39,144 bases of DNA from JAAYCU01 sp964401335 (GTDB lineage: Bacteria > Planctomycetota > Phycisphaerae > UBA1845 > PWPN01). Position numbers and translations under genes: made by a program. Position 1 is the stretch's first letter, and each line of letters opens with the position of its first letter. The DNA lies in contig CAYNYK010000043.1 in NCBI GenBank assembly GCA_964401335.1, positions 1 to 39,144 on the forward strand, in the 5' to 3' direction. This document shows positions 34,309-39,144 of this stretch, one piece after another. The notes beneath the pieces were generated by a model. That model saw only the letters and a list, made by a program, of their open reading frames with translations, made no database searches and was not told the origin of the DNA.

Positions 34309-35057
34309 GGTTTGAAATCCTCCTGATGAGAAAGAAAAGGGATATCGTGAACACGAATGAACGGGAAGCCGGCCGTTGGGCATAAAACAGTCCACTCCGA
34401 ACTCTGAAAGTTCCCGTAGTATATTCCCGAGGTCATTGGGTTAAAAGACCAGGATAATGTTTTTTTCGGCCTGAGTTGGATTTTCTTGGGCCTTTATTCA
34501 CGGAGACGGAATTGCTCGATATCGATAGTAATGATAATGCCTGAAAATGTCTTAATGAGGGGATTTTGCGAGTTGATTGTTGCATATTCGGGACAACTTA
34601 AGAGTCTTTTCGCCCCATTGGGGTTGTTTTTGTTGTTGTCAGATGCTATCACCATGCCCTCTGTTTCATTACGGCTTTATTTCAAAAATATGATATTTGG
34701 GAGTAACGAGTTTTGAGGCTATCGAATCGACGAGAGCGGACGATTTATTGCCGCAAAAACATATATTTAGAAAATGGACACTAAACAAGGGAGATTTCCT
34801 TCCGATGTTTTTCCAGATATCGAATCCTCGTTTATTTTTTGCCGAACTGAAACTTCATGATTGAAAATGAACACGCCTTTATGTTATTCTAAACCTATAA
34901 TAAGTGGGCGTCTAAGCGGAGCGGTGTCCCCTAACAGGGAAGGCAAAGTTCTTTGTTATGCCTCCAGGGCATCTGATCGAAGCGAGGGGAAGTGGTGTGC
35001 GCTCAAACACCCGAGGCGTGACGTGGACGACGGCCGGGAATGGAAAGGATGGGTAAT
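34309..35057. other. AT-rich intergenic region with a perfect -10 box and possible leader
   Basis: No convincing gene. A perfect TATAAT lies at 34896-34901 without a good -35, followed by about 150 bases before the glycoside hydrolase start. That stretch can form hairpins (for example TCCC...GGGA near 34930 and AGGCA...TGCCT near 34941-34963). The upstream half is AT-rich and unremarkable. Confidence 0.4.
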
Positions 35058-36959
35058 ATGGTCATGCGAAAATCATTACTTTTAGTTGCTAGTGGTATTT
35101 TTTTTGCGTCGTGTTCCGTCGTTTCGGCGGTAACCCTCGGAATCAGCGCTGATGGGAGGTTCTTTACCCTTAACGGTATTCCAACCTATCTGAACGGAGT
35201 CAGTTATTACGGCGCGCAAACTATCACCACCGCCAGTTATGTAACCCAGGATCTGGATGACATGGTAGCCGATGGGTTCAACTGGATCCGCGTGTGGATG
35301 TATTGGACCGATCCGGTTACCGGTGAGGACGTGTCGGTGATGACCGACGACGGGACTGTTCGCACCACCTACATGAACCGGCTCAAAACGCTCATTACGG
35401 AGTGTAACACGAGAGGCATGATCGTGGATTGCTCATTTAACCGGGACGGCAACAACAGCTGGGTTGGGCCGACCAATCAGACACAACACTTGGCGGCCGT
35501 CCAAACGCTGGCCACGGAGCTGTATTCATACACTAATATCTATTTCGATTTAGCCAACGAATGCGATGTCACGGATAGTCGCTATGTGTCCCCCAGCGAG
35601 TTGTCCGCCCTAAGGGCTCGGGCCAAGCAGTACAAGCCGGGCGTGTTGTGCACCGCTTCGCAGACTCCGAGCAGCGCAACCGATCTGTACAACAAGTATA
35701 TTAGTCCTGGATTGGATTTTATATCTCCGCACCTGTGTCGCGATTCGACTTGCCCCGCTCTGACTCTGGGTAAAGTCAAGGATTTTATCAGTTGGATGGG
35801 GTCTTACGGTGTACGCATGCCTGTACATCTACAGGAGCCTTTTAGGCGGGGCTACGGTTCTTGGCAACCTGGGACAAGCGATTTCCTTCGCGATTGCATA
35901 GGCGGGAAAAATGCCGACGGAGCGGGCTGGTGCTTGCACAACGGCAGCAACTACGGCAGTGCGCCTTATCGTAGTTTCCGCATGACCAACAGCAACGGCC
36001 GGCTGTACAGCCAATGGGAAACGGCCGAACAAAACGCGTGCGATCAGATAAATGATCATATCGCGGGTACGGATCCGTACACGCGACGTTATCAGGTCGA
36101 ATGGGATGAGCAGCTTAGTAAATCCATCGGACGATCAGATGGGGACGGACGTTCGGCCAATGTAAGCCAGGATGCGCTCGGTTACCTGACCTATGGACCG
36201 TACATCACCAGCTTGCCGGCTGGTGCGTACCAGATTACCTGGCGGATGATGATCGATAACAACAGCGCCGACAATAATACAGTGGTCACGATCGATGTTT
36301 ACAACGCCACGACCTCCACGGTATTGGCGACCCAGCCCATTACCCGTCAGCAGTTCGCCGCCCCGAATGTCTATCAGAACTTCATTATGAGTTTCAATTA
36401 CGCCACCGCCGGCCAGCAGCTCGAATTCCGCACTTACTGGCACGATCTGGCCTACATCAAGGTGGATTACATAGACGTACGGCCGCAGGTCAGCGACGAA
36501 CCCCTCATTGCCGAAGTGACGCCGGATCCGGATACGGCCAAGCCGGGCGTCGAATATCAGCGCATTATGATACTGATTCAAGGCTTGACTCCGGTGACTT
36601 GGTCGGTAGTGGCCGCCCCGGTCGGAGTCGTGGTGGACAGCAGCGGATTGGTCAAGGGCTGGACGCCGACCGGCAGTCTGGCCGGGATTCCTCAATACTT
36701 TGAAATCAAGGCGGAGAACAGCGCAGGTTTCGATACCGAAAGCTGGTACGTCAACGTCGTTATCCCCGATTTTGACGGAGACGGCGACGTTGATTTGCAG
36801 GATTTCGGATACCTTCAGGCTTGTTACTCCGGGTCGGGTATAACCTATCGCACCGGTTGCGGAAATGCCGATTGGGATGACGACGGCGACGTCGATCAGA
36901 CGGATTTCACCAAATTCAAGAATTGTTTGGGTGGGGCCGGTCGGCCGCCGGGATGCTGA
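35058..36959 (+). CDS. Secreted clan GH-A-like glycoside hydrolase with binding-like, Ig-like and dockerin-like domains
   Basis: This 633-residue protein has a signal peptide (MVMRKSLLLVASGIFFASCSVVSA). A TIM-barrel begins LGISADGRFFTLNGIPTYLN, a form seen in cellulase-like GH-A proteins. The NE motif gives N167-E168 (DLANECDV, acid/base), and E260 (VHLQEPFRRG) is a candidate nucleophile. A jelly-roll, CBM6/35-like domain (about 345-478) follows, then a putative Ig domain (He_PIG-like, about 482-569). The dockerin-like tail (571-633, DFDGDGDVDLQDFG and DDDGDVDQTDF) ends RPPGC. The ATG at 35058 is eight bases after AAAGGA; several other in-frame ATGs exist. A close paralogue starts at 38425. 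The substrate is not readable. Confidence 0.85.
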   Translation: MVMRKSLLLVASGIFFASCSVVSAVTLGISADGRFFTLNGIPTYLNGVSYYGAQTITTASYVTQDLDDMVADGFNWIRVWMYWTDPVTGEDVSVMTDDGTVRTTYMNRLKTLITECNTRGMIVDCSFNRDGNNSWVGPTNQTQHLAAVQTLATELYSYTNIYFDLANECDVTDSRYVSPSELSALRARAKQYKPGVLCTASQTPSSATDLYNKYISPGLDFISPHLCRDSTCPALTLGKVKDFISWMGSYGVRMPVHLQEPFRRGYGSWQPGTSDFLRDCIGGKNADGAGWCLHNGSNYGSAPYRSFRMTNSNGRLYSQWETAEQNACDQINDHIAGTDPYTRRYQVEWDEQLSKSIGRSDGDGRSANVSQDALGYLTYGPYITSLPAGAYQITWRMMIDNNSADNNTVVTIDVYNATTSTVLATQPITRQQFAAPNVYQNFIMSFNYATAGQQLEFRTYWHDLAYIKVDYIDVRPQVSDEPLIAEVTPDPDTAKPGVEYQRIMILIQGLTPVTWSVVAAPVGVVVDSSGLVKGWTPTGSLAGIPQYFEIKAENSAGFDTESWYVNVVIPDFDGDGDVDLQDFGYLQACYSGSGITYRTGCGNADWDDDGDVDQTDFTKFKNCLGGAGRPPGC

Positions 36960-37025
36960 TTTGCAAGCGGGCGGGATTTGTGTTGGGGATAAGCTTGTGT
37001 TGATTCGCAAAGCAAGGTGGCGGTG

Positions 37026-38318
37026 ATGCAACCGAGGAAAAACATCGGTACTCTGATTGGATGCCTACTTTGGATTACCGTTGCACCTCTTTTTGCGGAT
37101 ACCTGGCCGGTTTTTGAAGACAACCTGATCAACACCAGTAAAATCAGCGGGCAGTACGGCAGCGGAACGTTCTCCTCGGCCGGTTATACGCTTAACTACA
37201 GTGGTTACACGTCACCCGCCGGTGAGCCGCAAAGCCGCGATTTTGTGTATTACAATCTCGACGGCGTCGGTATGGACGGCACCGGATCTATCGAAGTGGA
37301 TGTTAAAGGCCTCTATTCCAGCGACGGTCTGGAGAAGAATCATATCTTGACCATTGCCGACCGGAGCGGTTGTTGCGACACTGGGGTGAATCCCTGTAAT
37401 CCCGTGACGAACGGCTGGGCCATATATGGCAGCCGTTACTTCGCCTATTTCCGAAAGATCAATTATCCGGATGCCCCTTCGTATACGAATAAAATGAAGC
37501 TGACCGCCGGTGTGCCGGGAGATGCGGATGACCCATGCAAGGGAGTAGAACTATTCACCGGTACGGCCTACACTTGGAATGGGACGACCGTCTATCGTTT
37601 TCGTATGACTTGGACCAACAACCGTGTTCGGTTTTATCGCGGGCTTCCGGGCCAGACGTTGGATACTTTGCTGGCGGATTACACGATGTATGGGCCGTGG
37701 GCACCGGTAAAGTTGCACATACAAGTTGGGGCCAGCTCCATAGCTCAGATTGTAACGGACATCGGGGGAACGCCGGGGACGGTTTATTCCTTGATTCGGG
37801 TTTATGAAGAAGACTTGGGTAACACGGCCACGCCGCCGGGAGGTCCGGCGGTTGCCCCCGTTATCGCGAAAGTCACGCCGGATCCCGACCCGGCTATCGT
37901 TGGTGTGGAATATATTAAACAACTGAGCCTGGTTCAGGGCACCGCGCCGATTGCCTGGTCGGTGGTCAGCGGGCCGAGCGGTTTGAAGGTGGATAGCACC
38001 GGACGGGTTTATGGATGGACACCCACCTCCGGCCAGTTCGGCACGGCTCAGAATATTACGATTCGTGCCTCGAACAGTCTTGGCTCCGATACCGAGAATT
38101 GGCTGGCCTTCGTAACAAATAAGGCGGATTTTGATGCCGACAGCGACGTTGATTTAGCGGATTTCGGATTTCTGCAGGTCTGCTATTCCGGGTCTGGAGT
38201 TGTGTATCCCATCGGTTGCGCCAGGGCCGATCTGGATGGCGATAACGATGTTGATCAAAATGATTTTACGCAGTTTAAGGCCTGCTTAGGAGGAGCCAAT
38301 CGCTCGCCCGGTTGTTAA
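37026..38318 (+). CDS. Secreted LamG-like protein with Ig-like and dockerin-like domains
   Basis: This 430-residue protein has a signal peptide (MQPRKNIGTLIGCLLWITVAPLFA). A LamG/concanavalin-like beta domain (about 30-265) has no catalytic residues I can name. A He_PIG-like Ig domain (about 275-363, VTPDPDPAIVGVEYIKQLSL) is clearly related to that of the upstream hydrolase. The dockerin-like tail (367-430, DFDADSDVDLADFG and DLDGDNDVDQNDF) ends RSPGC. AAGGTGG, five bases before ATG 37026, supports the start. It lies between two paralogous glycoside hydrolases, 66 bases after the first, and is probably expressed with them. It may be a non-catalytic carbohydrate-binding partner or a lyase of unrecognised family. 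Confidence 0.8.
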   Translation: MQPRKNIGTLIGCLLWITVAPLFADTWPVFEDNLINTSKISGQYGSGTFSSAGYTLNYSGYTSPAGEPQSRDFVYYNLDGVGMDGTGSIEVDVKGLYSSDGLEKNHILTIADRSGCCDTGVNPCNPVTNGWAIYGSRYFAYFRKINYPDAPSYTNKMKLTAGVPGDADDPCKGVELFTGTAYTWNGTTVYRFRMTWTNNRVRFYRGLPGQTLDTLLADYTMYGPWAPVKLHIQVGASSIAQIVTDIGGTPGTVYSLIRVYEEDLGNTATPPGGPAVAPVIAKVTPDPDPAIVGVEYIKQLSLVQGTAPIAWSVVSGPSGLKVDSTGRVYGWTPTSGQFGTAQNITIRASNSLGSDTENWLAFVTNKADFDADSDVDLADFGFLQVCYSGSGVVYPIGCARADLDGDNDVDQNDFTQFKACLGGANRSPGC

Positions 38319-38424
38319 TCAATGCTTTATGAAAATAATGCTATTTCATTTGCCGATATTTCATTAGGAGGCAGGAGCACATCGTGGTTTAATTTATGTG
38401 TACTCCAACAGGAGGGATGTTTCG

Positions 38425-39144
38425 ATGCGAATGAGGATGTGTGTCGGTTGTTTGATCGGATGCGTTATTATAGGTACGGTACCCCCCGCTTTCGCCGTGA
38501 CGTTGGGTATAAGTTCGGATGGACGGTATTTTACCCTTGACGGGGTGCCAACCTACCTGAACGGGGTCAGCTATTATGGGGCCCAGTCGATCACGACGGC
38601 CAGCTATGTGACCTCGGACCTGAACGACATGGTGGCCGACGGTTTCAACTGGATTCGCGTCTGGGGGCATTGGAAGACCCCCAACGGCGAGGACGTGTCC
38701 GTGCTGACCGATGACGGACAGGTTCGCGAGCCGTACATGACCCGGCTGAAAACCCTGATCACCGAGTGCAACACGCGCGGGATCATTGTGGATGTCACTC
38801 TGAACCGCGACGCGAATAATACCTGGGTGGGAGCGACGACCCAGGCCCAGCATTTAGCCTGCGTACAGACCCTGGCCACGCAGTTGTTACCCTATCGCAA
38901 CGTTTATATCGACATCTCCAACGAGCGGGACGTGGGCGACGGTCGCTATGTCAGCCTGTCGGAATGCGGGGCGTTGATCAACGCGATCAAGGCCATCGAT
39001 CCGAGCCGGCTTTGCACCGCTTCGAGTACGCCGACCTCGCAAAGCGATCTGGCCGCCTATCGGAACACCGGCAAGATGGACTTCATCTGTCCGCACCTGT
39101 GCCGGGACTCGGGTTGCGCCGCCCAGACCATCGGGACGGTGAAT
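38425..39144 (+). CDS. Secreted clan GH-A-like glycoside hydrolase, 5' part, paralogue of the 35058 gene
   Basis: The frame is open from ATG 38425 to the window end (240 codons). A strong GGAGGG site lies eight bases upstream. A signal peptide (MRMRMCVGCLIGCVIIGTVPPAFA) leads into LGISSDGRYFTLDGVPTYLN and the same TIM-barrel as the upstream hydrolase, with long shared blocks (ASYVT.DL.DMVADGFNWIRVW and LITECNTRG). The acid/base motif is N166-E167 (DISNERDV). The nucleophile and any C-terminal domains lie outside the window. The high similarity indicates a recent tandem duplication, split by the LamG-like gene. Confidence 0.88.
   Translation, partial: MRMRMCVGCLIGCVIIGTVPPAFAVTLGISSDGRYFTLDGVPTYLNGVSYYGAQSITTASYVTSDLNDMVADGFNWIRVWGHWKTPNGEDVSVLTDDGQVREPYMTRLKTLITECNTRGIIVDVTLNRDANNTWVGATTQAQHLACVQTLATQLLPYRNVYIDISNERDVGDGRYVSLSECGALINAIKAIDPSRLCTASSTPTSQSDLAAYRNTGKMDFICPHLCRDSGCAAQTIGTVN

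Noticed and set aside
34486..34716. 76-codon plus-strand frame in the AT-rich interval
   Set aside because: No ribosome site and unusual composition; likely a chance frame.
34861..35085. 74-codon plus-strand frame
   Set aside because: It runs into the start of the glycoside hydrolase gene in another frame and has no convincing ribosome site.
38322..38540. 72-codon plus-strand frame before the second hydrolase
   Set aside because: It is in a different frame from the signal peptide and barrel of the real gene that starts at 38425.

Overview
The window looks like a chromosomal segment of a Planctomycetota bacterium, most likely of the class Phycisphaerae. This is inferred from gene content, not from a marker-gene tree. 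The pointers are several large secreted proteins carrying dockerin-like paired Asp-rich repeats, a prepilin-like protein with the FTLIEVLVVVAIIALLISI type of N-terminus, lipid A genes in a non-proteobacterial arrangement, and a tig-clpP-clpP cluster. GC content is moderate and coding is dense, apart from one gene-poor stretch at about 19.9-21.6 kb.

Layout. 0-0.9 kb: 3' end of a secreted SGNH hydrolase with a dockerin-like tail. 1.0-3.5 kb: a vapBC toxin-antitoxin pair, then polX, all on the minus strand. 3.6-6.3 kb: lpxD, lpxI and a Fur-family regulator on the plus strand. 6.3-9.5 kb: a divergent pair, a DegT-type sugar aminotransferase and a WbpA-type UDP-HexNAc dehydrogenase, likely for a surface polysaccharide. 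9.7 kb: tRNA-Gly(GCC). 10.0-13.6 kb: trigger factor, two ClpP subunits and a lipoprotein. 13.7-19.4 kb: a tightly packed, translationally coupled operon of a sodium:solute symporter, a Gfo/Idh/MocA oxidoreductase, a HemL-like class III aminotransferase and two amidohydrolase-2 proteins, the second with a dismantled metal site. 19.6 kb: a small unknown gene. 19.9-21.6 kb: a non-coding island holding at least four separate long inverted-repeat elements. 21.6-28.1 kb: two paralogous giant secreted dockerin-type proteins. 28.3 kb: prepilin-like protein. 29.4-32.1 kb (minus): an Nramp-related transporter and dapB. 32.5 kb: small lipoprotein. 32.9-34.3 kb (minus): a Tat-exported aldo/keto reductase fused to a two-cluster ferredoxin domain. 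35.1 kb to the end: two tandem clan GH-A-like glycoside hydrolases separated by a LamG-like protein.

How the parts fit. The secreted proteins with dockerin-like tails, the GH-A-like hydrolases, the SGNH esterase, the Tat-exported oxidoreductase and the symporter/MocA/amidohydrolase operon together suggest a heterotroph that degrades complex, probably decorated, carbohydrates. Three of the five dockerin-like tails end in the same Arg-x-Pro-Gly-Cys-stop signature, which suggests a shared handling or sorting route. No cohesin is visible here. The most promising leads are the five-gene operon of unknown substrate with its active/degenerate amidohydrolase pair, the ClpP pair in which one subunit has a Ser-His-Asn triad, and the inverted-repeat island. 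All functions are read from motifs by eye; no database search was run.
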